From: JAYKJB01 sp035284745 [NCBI: Candidatus Sericytochromatia bacterium]
Lineage (GTDB): Bacteria; Cyanobacteriota; Sericytochromatia; S15B-MN24
DNA length: 34,011 nt
Direction: 5' to 3'
Assembly (NCBI GenBank): GCA_035284745.1
Contig: JAYKIL010000026.1
Location: 1 to 34,011 of the forward strand
Below the pieces are notes generated by a model. It ran no database searches. It had not been told where the DNA came from and saw only the letters and a program-made list of their open reading frames with translations. Both the position numbers and the translations under genes were made by a program. Numbering within the stretch: position 1 is the first letter of the stretch; the number at the start of each line of letters is the position of its first letter. Shown piece after piece: positions 1 through 8,047 of the stretch.

Positions 1-141
1 GCCTTTGCCTTGGTGCCCTTGGCCCACCGTTTGGCCTTGGCTGTTTAATTCTTTTCCAATCTTTCTGCCTTCTTTTTTCCAACTCCACTCCAACTCCAAC
101 ACCCAGCGGGGCCGATCCACCGGATCGACCCCGTTCGGTGT
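1..141. repeat. Left arm of the terminal inverted repeat
   Basis: Bases 1-127 are the exact reverse complement of 33885-34011. Base 128 differs (A here, G expected from the other arm), then 129-141 match again and identity ends at 142. The arm carries a 12-bp hairpin (107-118 with 122-133, loop ACC) that has one mispair at 128, plus a pyrimidine-rich tract. No convincing gene lies in 1-180. The 127-base exact limit equals a k-mer size commonly used by assemblers, so the window probably ends at a collapsed dispersed repeat. Confidence 0.95.
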
Positions 142-180
142 CTTAAGGGCGTGGGTACAAGGGGGGCCGAGGGTTGTAAA

Positions 181-789
181 GTGTCGTTCTCCGCGATCGC
201 TCAGGTTTTATTCACGCTCTTACTGGCCAGCCACGTGGCCGCGTGTGCCCCCCTTTTCGCCCAAAATTTCCAGGCACCTGATGCGCCCCAAGCCGCGCCG
301 GGCGCCGAATACAACCAAACCTACAATAAGGTAGGATTTGAAACCAAATACGTCAGCTTGGCAGGTTTTGATGGCTTGCTCTCTGGGGGCCGCGCTGTAC
401 AGTATTTTGGCTTCAATCGGTCCGTGTATGCGGGGCTGATGTTTTTTGGAACCGTTCCGTTTGTGACAAAGGACTGGACACCGGTGTTTGGATACTCTGG
501 CCTACAAGCCGGTTATGAGGGTTATTTTGGTCCACTCGATTACGACGCCACCGTCCTGGTGGGAGCGACGAGTAATTTGTCTGAATGCACCCCTAACCCA
601 TTGGGGCAACAATTGACCGTGGAGCCAGGCTTCTCTCTCGGAATGAGGCTCCCCTTCTTGGATGGCCTGCATATCTCTGTCGTATACGGCTTGTTAGTAT
701 TGCCTCTCGCCCTGGAGTCGTCTGGCTGGACCGTTGGCCTCAGGTTGGATCAAAAGAGTTTATCGGCGACCGTTCCCGCCGCCAATTAG
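181..789 (+). CDS. Predicted exported outer-membrane-like protein, unknown function
   Basis: This is a 202-residue protein from a GTG start at 181. An in-frame start at 151 is possible, but it would put ten non-hydrophobic residues ahead of the signal sequence. A hydrophobic segment (about residues 4-20) leads to V-A-A-C at 19-22, a weak lipobox, with a possible signal peptidase I site shortly after (LFA-Q). The rest is rich in Gly, Tyr and Phe in alternating patterns, as in small outer-membrane barrels or surface proteins. I do not recognise the family. Its TAG stop overlaps the stop of the convergent gene by 4 bp. Export is well supported; the barrel is an inference. Confidence 0.6.
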   Translation: MSFSAIAQVLFTLLLASHVAACAPLFAQNFQAPDAPQAAPGAEYNQTYNKVGFETKYVSLAGFDGLLSGGRAVQYFGFNRSVYAGLMFFGTVPFVTKDWTPVFGYSGLQAGYEGYFGPLDYDATVLVGATSNLSECTPNPLGQQLTVEPGFSLGMRLPFLDGLHISVVYGLLVLPLALESSGWTVGLRLDQKSLSATVPAAN

Positions 790-1298
790 TCTTCACTTCC
801 CAAAGGCTCAAGCTCTGCGATGCCAAATTGGGGCGCCGTGCCAGGGCCTGTAAACTGAAAGCGGACCCGCAGATACAACGCAGGCAAAGCTTTTGAAAAA
901 ACGTACGTGTGAGGCCCCGGTGTCACACCTTTCGGCACCGTAAGCACCCGACGAAACGCTTCCCCTTGGGGCGACACCTCAATGAAAACCTGGGTGCTGT
1001 CTGTATGTGGCCCCCAATCCAAACGAACGCCGCGTAAAACCGTCGCTTTTTTCATTCTTACGGCGAGCCAGGCGTCTTTCTCCCCGGGGCGTTTATTTTG
1101 CCAGCGGGTTTGAGGGTCTCCATCCACCGCATCCATCAACATACCCGATGAAGAACTTGCAGAGAGCGCGAGAATTTCAAGCGGTGCAGCAGAGACACCC
1201 CCCCCAACAAACACCCAGATCATTGAGGCGGCAAAAGCCTTACTCCGGCAGGCCTGAAATAAAGGCCACGCCCTCAGAATGAACCCCAGGGTTACCAC
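786..1298 (-). CDS. Secreted discoidin-like (F5/8 type C) domain protein
   Basis: This is a 170-residue protein from GTG at 1298, chosen because GGAG (1306-1309) lies 7 bases upstream. The frame opens as far as a TTG at 1373, but that version buries the signal segment. Alternatively an ATG at 1223 gives a shorter leader. The hydrophobic stretch ends near VSAAP. The mature part has a jelly-roll pattern typical of F5/8C carbohydrate- or surface-binding domains: AVDGDPQTRW near the front, then LRGVRLDWG, VFIEVSPQG and LYLRVRF strands. There is no catalytic module, so a binding role is likely. It lies about 90 bp downstream of the LysM gene on the same strand and may share its transcript. Confidence 0.6.
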   Translation of the reverse strand: MVTLGFILRAWPLFQACRSKAFAASMIWVFVGGGVSAAPLEILALSASSSSGMLMDAVDGDPQTRWQNKRPGEKDAWLAVRMKKATVLRGVRLDWGPHTDSTQVFIEVSPQGEAFRRVLTVPKGVTPGPHTYVFSKALPALYLRVRFQFTGPGTAPQFGIAELEPLGSED

Positions 1299-1390
1299 AA
1301 ACGAACTCCAAAGTTTTCCAACATGTTGGTGAGACGAATTCCAATCACCTTTTGTTCCTCCCAAGCCGTTCAAAAAAAGATAATGACGCG

Positions 1391-2290
1391 TTATGGAGTG
1401 GCGCGAGGTTTGCGAGGTGTCACCGGCTTGGGGGTCGGCTGTTGGCGCGGCTGATAGCGACTAGAGGACTGGGCGCGGGGCGAGGGAGAGGCCGGAGCCT
1501 TCGAACTACGAACAACCGAAGGCTTGGGCGAAGCGCTCGGTTTTACTGCGACGGGCTTGGCCGGGCGTGTAGAAGCCTTTGGTGTGGGCGATGCCGTGGA
1601 GACCGCGGTCGCCAGTGGAACCCGTATCGCACGCCCCAACGGTAAAGCCCTCGGATTGATCTCTGGATTTGCTTTGACTAAACGCCCGGCAAACTCAGGG
1701 TGACCATACAGGCGCTTGGCAATTGATACGAAGGTATCTCCCGGCTTAACAACGTAGCTAATGAATCCGGCCTCTGTGCGGGAGGGAGCCTTTTGAGGCT
1801 CCGTTTTTTTGGCGGGCGCCGCTGTGGCTTTCGCGAGCGGTTTCTGCGTGGGCGCCTTTGAAGCGGGCAGCGCCGTGTTGATGGGCTCCCAAGGCGCTTG
1901 AGGAGGGGCATCGGCTGCAACAATACGAGGGACAGAGGGCGCAAGGGGCGCGACAGCAGCCCGCTGCGGGGGCGCCGACTGTGCCGCCGGCCCGACGACC
2001 ACAGGCGAGGGAGCACCCTGCCAAGGCCGTGGCAATAACAAGCCGACAAAAATACCAATCAGCATTAAGAACAGACCGCGAAACGAACGCACCCGGCGAC
2101 GCATTCGGGGTGAGGAAGGCATCACGCGCGGGCGTGTGTGCGGCTTTCGCACCATCTGCACAGACCGATGTGCGCCGCTACAATGAGCGCAGGCCTCTCC
2201 TTCCTCTAAAGGACGTCCACATTGGGGACAGTAACTTTGTGGTGGCACGGGCGGGGTGCACCCTCCAATAAATCGGGGAGACTCGTCCAA
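1391..2290 (-). CDS. Zinc-ribbon, single-pass membrane, LysM protein
   Basis: This is a 299-residue protein with a clear modular order. A four-Cys zinc ribbon (C21, C24, C34, C37) comes first, then an Arg-rich stretch (about 62-71), one transmembrane helix (about 72-87), a Pro/Ala-rich linker, a LysM domain (about 178-225, starting YVVKPGDT) and a Pro/Ser/Lys-rich tail. By the positive-inside rule the ribbon is cytoplasmic and the LysM lies in the periplasm, where LysM normally binds peptidoglycan. The start is uncertain: TTG at 2290 has no clear ribosome site, and an in-frame GTG at 2248 follows GGAGGG at a long spacing. The gene diverges from the rhodanese gene across an AT-rich 104-bp gap. 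Confidence 0.7.
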   Translation of the reverse strand: MDESPRFIGGCTPPVPPQSYCPQCGRPLEEGEACAHCSGAHRSVQMVRKPHTRPRVMPSSPRMRRRVRSFRGLFLMLIGIFVGLLLPRPWQGAPSPVVVGPAAQSAPPQRAAVAPLAPSVPRIVAADAPPQAPWEPINTALPASKAPTQKPLAKATAAPAKKTEPQKAPSRTEAGFISYVVKPGDTFVSIAKRLYGHPEFAGRLVKANPEINPRALPLGRAIRVPLATAVSTASPTPKASTRPAKPVAVKPSASPKPSVVRSSKAPASPSPRAQSSSRYQPRQQPTPKPVTPRKPRATP

Positions 2291-2394
2291 GCATATACCA
2301 TTCCAGCCAAGGCTCTTCTCGCGGCACGCCTCGCCGGGGGTTAATTTTATGTTATCATTTTCGAGCTTTTCTGGCTGAGGAGGCTTGATTTTAA

Positions 2395-2838
2395 ATGCGC
2401 TGGTGGTCGTCGATCGTGTGTGGGTTACTGAGCTTTAGTACCTTGGCCTGCTCTTCAAGCCAGGCCTTGGCCGTGTCCCGCGCAGCGTCACCCCCCAACC
2501 CCGTGGTCCAAACGGCGGCCCCCGAGATTAAACAGGTTTCACCCCAGCAAGCCTATCAGTTCCTGCAGGCGCAACCGACGGCGCAGTTCATTGACGTGCG
2601 CCAACCCGATGAATATGCCGAAGGCCACGCGAAAGGCACCCGCTTGCGTCCCTTGAATGAATTGCCCCGCTGGGCGGGGACACTCAAACAAAGTGACCCC
2701 GTGGTTCTCATCTGCCGCTCAGGCAATCGCAGCCAAATCGCAGCAGAAGAACTCAAAAAACGTGGTTTTAGGATCCTTCTGAATATTCAAGGGGGCACGC
2801 CTGCCTGGGAAGCCCAAGGGCTTCCGGTAGAGCAGTAG
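2395..2838 (+). CDS. Rhodanese-like sulfurtransferase lipoprotein
   Basis: This is a 147-residue protein. A signal segment ends at T-L-A-C (C19), a non-ideal but plausible lipobox. A single rhodanese domain covers about 47-145, with the FIDVRQPDEY start motif, GH at 77-78 and the active-site loop CRSGNR with Cys108. Single-domain rhodaneses transfer sulfane sulfur through this Cys or act as sensors; the substrate cannot be told from sequence. GAGGAGG sits upstream with a long (11-base) spacing to ATG. The convergent regulator gene ends only 14 bp away. The domain call is firm, the lipid anchor less so. Confidence 0.85.
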   Translation: MRWWSSIVCGLLSFSTLACSSSQALAVSRAASPPNPVVQTAAPEIKQVSPQQAYQFLQAQPTAQFIDVRQPDEYAEGHAKGTRLRPLNELPRWAGTLKQSDPVVLICRSGNRSQIAAEELKKRGFRILLNIQGGTPAWEAQGLPVEQ

Positions 2839-2852
2839 AGCGTCCGGCTGAT

Positions 2853-3620
2853 TTATACCTGCGTATAGCGACTGGGCGGAACTTTTTTCAAAGCCTCTGC
2901 CACTTGGTCTTTTGTCGCAAAGCCCAATTCCATCAGGCAATATCCCAACTTCTTTCCCTGCTTGCGCATAATGACAAAAGTTGTCCGCAATTGCTGCATC
3001 GTGACAATTTTGTTTTTGAGCATCAAAAAGGCCATGGCCACTTCTTTGTGTCCATCATCCAAGGTATCCCTGAGGTCTTCCTCCGACACAAAATCTTCGT
3101 CACGCAAGGCCTCAAAGAGATTCCGCGCGCTCTGACGCTTCACCTTTTCTCGCGCAGCAGAAAGCGCCTCCGGGGTAATGAGGTCAGCGCGCAAAAGCAT
3201 CTCACCCAATTCATGCCAAGCAACAAGCTCTTCCATGAAAGTCTGCGGCGTTCCATTGTCCCGCAGGACGCGTCTGAGCGTCGACATCACCTGATACTTC
3301 TTGAAGGGTTTGATAATGAAGTCTCGCGCCCCGGCCAACAAGGTCCGCTTAATGATTTCATCTTGACCCGCGGTGGTCACCATGATGACCCGAGCACTCG
3401 AATCACGCTTGATAATTGACTCAAGGGCATCGCGGCCGTCCAACTTTGGCATGTTGACATCCATCGTCACCAAATCTGGCCGCAGTTCTTCGTACAGGGC
3501 CACTCCCATGGCACCATCCACCGCTTCACCCACCACGTCAAACCCTTCCGCGGTAAGAATATCTTTCAACAACGCGCGCATAAAACCCGCATCGTCACAT
3601 ATCAAAACCCGCTTGGACAT
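2853..3620 (-). CDS. CheY-like response regulator with GspE-N/MshEN-like C-terminal region
   Basis: This is a 255-residue protein from ATG at 3620; the frame is open further upstream, but the receiver domain begins here (SKRVLICDD). Receiver domain 1-120: acidic pocket D9/D10, phosphoacceptor D54 in MDVNMP, the Thr pair in MVTTAG, and Lys in IIKPFKK. The C-terminal half has no DNA-binding helix-turn-helix. It contains repeated LG-x2-L-x3-x-x-I/A-T-x3-L units (ELGEMLLRADLIT, KLGYCLMELGFAT) resembling the GspE N-terminal/MshEN fold, which in some ATPases binds c-di-GMP. The repeats are degenerate, so ligand binding is unproven. No partner kinase is adjacent. A TATACT box lies about 60 bp upstream. 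Confidence 0.8.
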   Translation of the reverse strand: MSKRVLICDDAGFMRALLKDILTAEGFDVVGEAVDGAMGVALYEELRPDLVTMDVNMPKLDGRDALESIIKRDSSARVIMVTTAGQDEIIKRTLLAGARDFIIKPFKKYQVMSTLRRVLRDNGTPQTFMEELVAWHELGEMLLRADLITPEALSAAREKVKRQSARNLFEALRDEDFVSEEDLRDTLDDGHKEVAMAFLMLKNKIVTMQQLRTTFVIMRKQGKKLGYCLMELGFATKDQVAEALKKVPPSRYTQV

Positions 3621-3678
3621 CAGGATGTTTTGGTTTCCTTGTATCGGGCGACGGTGTTCCACAGACCCCCAATGGACA

Positions 3679-3684
3679 GTATAC
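3679..3684 (-). promoter_or_regulatory. Possible -10 box for the response regulator
   Basis: Read on the minus strand this is TATACT, about 60 bases ahead of the ATG at 3620. No convincing -35 element is visible 16-18 bases upstream, so this is a weak prediction. The 198-bp divergent region also holds two direct copies of TTCAAGTCAC (3715-3724 and 3767-3776), of unknown meaning. Confidence 0.25.
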
Positions 3685-3818
3685 CCCGACTCGCGTTCAG
3701 ACATTTCTCATCGCTTCAAGTCACACCAAAGCGCACCAAAAAAAACGTGCAAGCCCGCAATGGTGGTTCAAGTCACGCGCACTTAATTTCAAAAATACCC
3801 ACCGAGTGAGAGGGAGCC

Positions 3819-5033
3819 ATGAGATTAAGTCAACGCGATATTGTCTGTGTCTCCGTGATGGATTGGGACCACCCTTTCCGTTCGAGTCGTCACCATTTGA
3901 TGGAAGCCTTGGCGTCGCGCAATCGGGTGTTGTTCGTAAACAATCAGGTGAATCCCTATTTCGCTGTGAAGCACTGGAAGGAAGCGAGGGCGCGGCGTAT
4001 GCTGCGCCATTGGTGGGACGCCCGCCAAAATCCACAACGAGAACTTCCGGGACTGTGGAGTTTTACGCCGCCACCGAGCATTCCAATGGGCCAAATTACC
4101 GATCCCCATTTATTTTCAGCAATTTATCGCCTGAACCAGGCGCGTTTACGAAAGGGTGTGCAACGCGCGTGCAAATTGCTCAATTTTCAAAGACCGCTGC
4201 TTTGGATCAGTTTCAACACACTGTCGAGTGAAAGCCTCATTGGGGCCCTGAATGAAGACCTCGTCATTTATCACTGCACGGATGCCATCGAGGCAATGCC
4301 CGCCCATTCGCGGTTTGCCCCCGTCGTCGAGAAACGCTTGTTAGCCGCCGCCGACCTCGTCTTTTGCAGCAGCCGAGCCCTCGCGCAAGCGAAGGACGCC
4401 CAAAATCCAGCCTGCCACTATATCCCGAATGGGGCAGATGTGGACCTCTTTGAGCAGACGTGGAAACGCGCCCATCGACCATTTAATGTACTCCAGCACC
4501 TGCCCCCCGGGCCCGTGCTCGGATTCGCCGGCCATATGGAGGAACGTTTCGATTTTGACCTTCTGGCTGCAGTGGCACAATCGAGACCAAGATGGAACTT
4601 CGCCCTGGCCGGCCCCCTCTCGCCGCGCTGCCGCGGGGCGGCGAAAATCTTGCAAGGCCTCCCCAACGTTCATTTCTTGGGCCTCCTGCCCCGTGAGCAA
4701 CTGCCAGCATTCTTCAATCAGTGTCACGCACTGCTCATTCCGTTCGTCAGCACGGCTCAGACGCGTGCCATCTATCCCCTCAAACTGAATGAATACTTGG
4801 CGACAGGCAAGCCGGTGGCCTTGACGCCTTTTTCCGATTTGCGCGAATTTGACCGCTGGATTCACAAGGGCGCAGGCGTCTCAGGTTTTCTTGAGGCCTG
4901 TGAACACGCCTTGAACGACCACAACCCCTCGCGGGCTCAAGAGCGGATCGGCATCGCAAACCAGAACCGCTGGGACAACCGCGTGGTACAGATGGAGCAA
5001 ATCATTTTGTCAGCGCTCGCCCGAATTCCGTGA
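3819..5033 (+). CDS. GT4-like glycosyltransferase
   Basis: This is a 404-residue protein with the two-Rossmann GT-B pattern. The N-terminal half has MDWDHPF and the RVLFVNNQ strand; [11 protein letters not shown] and [11 protein letters not shown] lie at the hinge, and the C-terminal half has [17 protein letters not shown] and the donor-site motif [15 protein letters not shown]. These resemble TuaH-like and other cell-surface polysaccharide transferases using nucleotide sugars. Substrate and sugar are not readable. There is no signal peptide or membrane helix, so it is probably cytoplasmic at the membrane face. GAGAGGGAGCC precedes the ATG. The gene stands alone between a divergent regulator and yajQ, without other polysaccharide genes. 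Confidence 0.85.
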   Translation: MRLSQRDIVCVSVMDWDHPFRSSRHHLMEALASRNRVLFVNNQVNPYFAVKHWKEARARRMLRHWWDARQNPQRELPGLWSFTPPPSIPMGQITDPHLFSAIYRLNQARLRKGVQRACKLLNFQRPLLWISFNTLSSESLIGALNEDLVIYHCTDAIEAMPAHSRFAPVVEKRLLAAADLVFCSSRALAQAKDAQNPACHYIPNGADVDLFEQTWKRAHRPFNVLQHLPPGPVLGFAGHMEERFDFDLLAAVAQSRPRWNFALAGPLSPRCRGAAKILQGLPNVHFLGLLPREQLPAFFNQCHALLIPFVSTAQTRAIYPLKLNEYLATGKPVALTPFSDLREFDRWIHKGAGVSGFLEACEHALNDHNPSRAQERIGIANQNRWDNRVVQMEQIILSALARIP

Positions 5034-5101
5034 CAATTTGCCCAAGCCTGTGGTTACAATGTGCCTTCCGACGTCGTTTGCCCCTTCAAGGAGATACAGC
5101 T

Positions 5102-5593
5102 ATGTCCAAAGAAGCCTCTTTTGACATCGTCAGCAAGGTGGATATGCAAGAAGCCACCAACGCGGTTCACCAAGCCCAAAAAGAGATCGAACAGCGCTTC
5201 GACCTCAAAGGCACGGGTGCCTCAGTGGAACTTGAGAAGGAAACCCTCGTATTAAAGGCACCCGACGAGATGAAGCTAAAAAACGTGCTCGATGTGATCG
5301 AGAGCAAATTTATCAAACGGAATATTTCGTTAAAGAGCCTGGATTACGGAAAAATTGAATCCGCACTGGGCGGCAACGTTAAGCAAAATGTCACTCTGAA
5401 GCAGGGTATCGACAAGGACCACGCCAAAAAAATCATCAACTTGATCAAAGAAACCAAGCTGAAAGTTCAAGCCCAAATCCAAGAGGATCAGATTCGGGTC
5501 ACCGGCAAAAGCCGTGACGACTTACAAGCCATCATCGCCAAACTGAAGGCCGCCGATCTCGAACTCGATCTGCAGTTCAGCAATTACCGCTGA
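5102..5593 (+). CDS. yajQ: YajQ family nucleotide-binding protein
   Basis: This is a 163-residue protein, normal length for the UPF0234/YajQ family. The start is set by AAGGAG at 5088-5093, 8 bases before ATG; the longer frame from 5030 lacks this. Typical features are [12 protein letters not shown] at the N-terminus, the RFDLKGTG segment, [18 protein letters not shown] in the middle, and the LQFSNYR C-terminus. YajQ proteins have two ferredoxin-like folds and bind nucleotides or RNA; in Xanthomonas a homologue is a cyclic-di-GMP effector. The role here is not shown by context. It follows the glycosyltransferase by 68 bp and may be transcribed with it. Confidence 0.95.
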   Translation: MSKEASFDIVSKVDMQEATNAVHQAQKEIEQRFDLKGTGASVELEKETLVLKAPDEMKLKNVLDVIESKFIKRNISLKSLDYGKIESALGGNVKQNVTLKQGIDKDHAKKIINLIKETKLKVQAQIQEDQIRVTGKSRDDLQAIIAKLKAADLELDLQFSNYR

Positions 5594-5603
5594 GGCCTTC
5601 CTG

Positions 5604-6143
5604 TCAGTTTTCGTGGTGCCCATCATCGTGATGATGGTGGTCGTGATGCTCATGGTGATCGTGGCTCGATGCCTGACGTGCTTTGACGGGCAACGTGCTC
5701 TTGATTTCTCGGCCGTTACTGAAGCGCAGGGTCAGAGAGACCTTGTCACCGGCCGCCATGGACTTTTTCGGCCCTATCAGCATGATATGAGTCGAGCCAG
5801 GTTCAAACACCAAGGTCCCTCCCGCGGGCAGAAGCAGTTCTTTTACTTCTTGCATGCGGGCCATGCCATCGATGGTCACCACCTCGTGAAGTTCGACCGT
5901 TTTGAACTGAGGGCTTTGGGCTGATAGCAACTTCAAAGCCTCCTTCCCGCCATTTCGCAGCGTCATATACCCAGCCATCGCTTCGGCTTGCGGAGGGGCT
6001 TCACGAACCCACGCAGCCTCGACAGACACAGCCGGTGCCATCGGAGCACTGGCTGGCTTGGGTTTGTCACAAACAACAAACGCCCCAGCGGGTCCTGCGG
6101 AAAGAATGGCGCACGACACGGCCATCAGCAACACGCGTTTCAT
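5604..6143 (-). CDS. PCu(A)C-type periplasmic copper chaperone with His-rich tail
   Basis: This is a 179-residue protein. The signal peptide ends near GPAGAF. The family copper site H-X10-M-X21-H-X-M is exact: H86, M97, H119, M121. PCu(A)C proteins carry Cu(I) to the CuA centre of cytochrome c oxidase subunit II or to Sco. An added tail (about 161-179) is almost entirely His and Asp and could bind further copper or zinc. The ATG overlaps the TGA stop of the upstream sco gene (ATGA, 6140-6143), so the two are translationally coupled. The convergent yajQ stop lies 10 bp away. Confidence 0.93.
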   Translation of the reverse strand: MKRVLLMAVSCAILSAGPAGAFVVCDKPKPASAPMAPAVSVEAAWVREAPPQAEAMAGYMTLRNGGKEALKLLSAQSPQFKTVELHEVVTIDGMARMQEVKELLLPAGGTLVFEPGSTHIMLIGPKKSMAAGDKVSLTLRFSNGREIKSTLPVKARQASSHDHHEHHDHHHHDDGHHEN

Positions 6144-6751
6144 ACCTTCTCCTTGCCTAACAAGTGGTCAAAATCCTCTGCCATCTGGCCTTCCGGAATA
6201 CCCGGCGCGTACACTGCGCTCAGCTGACCCTGCGGATTCAAAATAAATACCATGTTGCTATGGCTGACGTTATACGCACCGCCAGCCACGGCAGGCTTAT
6301 CGATCACATACGAAGCACCCACCGCCTGCGCGAGGGTATCGATGTCTTTTCGAGTTCCTGTCACACCCAGAAAATCTGGATGATAAAAAGTGACAAATGA
6401 CTTCAGCTTGGGTGAACGATCGCGATCAGGATCGACCGAAACGAAAACCACTTGAACTTGGTCTTTGCGGCGGATACGACCATATTCTCGCGCTGCGAAT
6501 TCAAGAGCCATAGGACAGACATCCGGGCAATTGGCAAAACCAAAATACAGCCACGTCCAGTGGCCCACGAGCCAGTCCCCGGAGACGGGTGTCCCGTCAC
6601 CAAAGACCAATTTCGCGTCAGGAATGCTCCTCGGAGGCTCTGGCGTGAGGATCGCGTGCGGATAAAGCTTTTTTTCTTCCGGGGCCTTGCACCCCGACAA
6701 TATCGTCACCCCCGTGACAATCAGCATCAACAGACGCCCGGCGCTAGACAT
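6140..6751 (-). CDS. SCO1/SenC family copper-delivery lipoprotein
   Basis: This is a 203-residue protein. The lipobox L-S-G-C (C21) anchors a thioredoxin-fold domain. Copper ligands are C75 and C79 in CPDVCP and H164 in NVSHSN, all canonical for Sco proteins, which deliver copper to, or reduce, the CuA site of cytochrome c oxidase. The DPDRDRSPKLKSF segment is also typical. AGGGGGG lies just ahead of the ATG. It is first in a two-gene unit with the PCu(A)C chaperone. No oxidase subunit gene is in the window, so the target oxidase lies elsewhere. Confidence 0.95.
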   Translation of the reverse strand: MSSAGRLLMLIVTGVTILSGCKAPEEKKLYPHAILTPEPPRSIPDAKLVFGDGTPVSGDWLVGHWTWLYFGFANCPDVCPMALEFAAREYGRIRRKDQVQVVFVSVDPDRDRSPKLKSFVTFYHPDFLGVTGTRKDIDTLAQAVGASYVIDKPAVAGGAYNVSHSNMVFILNPQGQLSAVYAPGIPEGQMAEDFDHLLGKEKV

Positions 6752-6778
6752 CGCCCCCCCTAAACATAAGCATAAACG

Positions 6779-6886
6779 CTACCCAAAGTAGAGGGCCTCA
6801 ACGGCGATGTCAATGCGAACCGGCGTTTCACACGGGTCGTCGCTTGTCAGCCGCCGCCCATCCAAGGTATAACCTTCGGCCAGCAA
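6779..6886 (-). other. Possible short coding remnant or small ORF
   Basis: The 148-bp gap between sco and the glycosidase contains a minus-strand frame of 35 codons (TTG at 6886 to TAG at 6779) whose translation looks protein-like (AEGYTLDGRRL, RIDIAVEALYFG). It has no ATG or GTG and no ribosome site, and its upstream continuation is antisense to the glycosidase signal peptide. It could be the 3' end of a decayed gene, a small gene with a TTG start, or chance. Confidence 0.2.
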
Positions 6887-6899
6887 GTGGGCGCGTCGG

Positions 6900-8027
6900 A
6901 TGGTCTTGCGGTTAGTTTTTCGCTTTTTTGCTGCATTCTTGGTCGGTCTGCTCGGGTGGGTCTGTCTGAATCAGTCCACCAAAGCGCAGGCAGGCCCCGC
7001 TTACACTGTTCGGAACTTGCGCCCCGGTGTCACGCACATGTACCGCAAGGCACAGACCCGCGCAGGCCCCATGGTCGTTCATGTTTTGCGCGTGGATCCG
7101 CGCTATGCCACGATTAAGAGTGTCGTGGCCCAACGGCGAGAAGGCGGTTTCGCCCGGGCCGCGGTGAGTCATATCGCCCGGCGGGCGGGGGCTCTGGCAG
7201 CCATCAACGGCTCATTCTTTAATTTCGTCAACAACGAGCCGGCCGGACTGATGGTGCAGGATGGGCAAATTATCAGCAGCGATACTCATAACCGCTCGGT
7301 TTTTGGCATCCGTTACGATGGCACACCTTTTATCGACGATGCACAAGTGCGCGCCGCTGTTCTGCTCGACGACGGGCGAGAAATGGTGGTGAGCGGCGTC
7401 AATCGTGCCGCAAAACCGAACAAGATGACCCTTTACACCTCGCATTTCGGGGCGTCCACCCGCACGCGAAAGTCACCCTACCGCTATGAAGCCGCCATTG
7501 ATGCAGCCGGAAACATCTTGCGGGCCGGACAAGGAAATCTCTCAATTCCCAGGGGTGGGCACGTCCTATCTGCCAACGGAAAGGCCTTTTCCCGGGCCAT
7601 GAATGGTTTACAGCCGGGCACCCGGGTTCTTGTTTACACGCAGCTTTCAGGGGTATGGGAGGGGGTGCGCTATGCCGTCGGCGGAGGGCCGACGATTGTA
7701 CAGAACGGGAAGGTGCGGGTGACGGCCAGGCAGGAAGGATTCGGCAGCCACATTGCTGCCGGCCGAGCCCCTCGAACGGCGATTGGGTATACCGCAGCCG
7801 GGACCACGTTGATGGTCACGGTCGATGGACGGGTCCCAAAGCATAGCGTGGGCTGCACACTCCGAGAGTTAGCACGAATAATGATCGAACTGGGCGCGGA
7901 AGCAGCCATCAACCTGGACGGAGGTGGTTCTACCGTCATGGTCATTGACGGTGAGCCGGTCAACCGCCTCTCCGGGGGTGTCGAGCGGTTGGTCAGCAAC
8001 GCCATTGGCGTTTTCCCTCTGGAGTAA
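6900..8027 (+). CDS. Secreted phosphodiester glycosidase (NAGPA/DUF2233) family protein
   Basis: This is a 375-residue protein with an N-terminal signal peptide (about 1-31, ending TKAQA). The family signature is clear: AAINGSFFN (about 100), the AVGGGPTIVQNG segment, RAPRTAIGYT, and LDGGGST at 339-345, the hallmark of the NAGPA/phosphodiester glycosidase domain. The founding enzyme removes GlcNAc from a phosphodiester on lysosomal enzymes; bacterial members act on cell-envelope or exopolysaccharide phosphodiesters or are uncharacterised. The start codon lacks a strong ribosome site, but this Met is needed for a complete signal peptide. It converges on the papain-like protease gene with a 20-bp gap. 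Confidence 0.9.
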   Translation: MVLRLVFRFFAAFLVGLLGWVCLNQSTKAQAGPAYTVRNLRPGVTHMYRKAQTRAGPMVVHVLRVDPRYATIKSVVAQRREGGFARAAVSHIARRAGALAAINGSFFNFVNNEPAGLMVQDGQIISSDTHNRSVFGIRYDGTPFIDDAQVRAAVLLDDGREMVVSGVNRAAKPNKMTLYTSHFGASTRTRKSPYRYEAAIDAAGNILRAGQGNLSIPRGGHVLSANGKAFSRAMNGLQPGTRVLVYTQLSGVWEGVRYAVGGGPTIVQNGKVRVTARQEGFGSHIAAGRAPRTAIGYTAAGTTLMVTVDGRVPKHSVGCTLRELARIMIELGAEAAINLDGGGSTVMVIDGEPVNRLSGGVERLVSNAIGVFPLE

Positions 8028-8047
8028 GGCGTAGCGACCGCAGGTGA

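Noticed and set aside
5-334. 109-residue ORF across the left repeat
   Set aside because: Composition is unnatural (Trp/Pro/Ser-rich), it overlaps the real gene start in another frame and lies in repeat DNA.
3764-3780. GGTTCAAGTC resembling a tRNA T-loop
   Set aside because: No T-stem pairing, acceptor stem or anticodon arm can be built around it.
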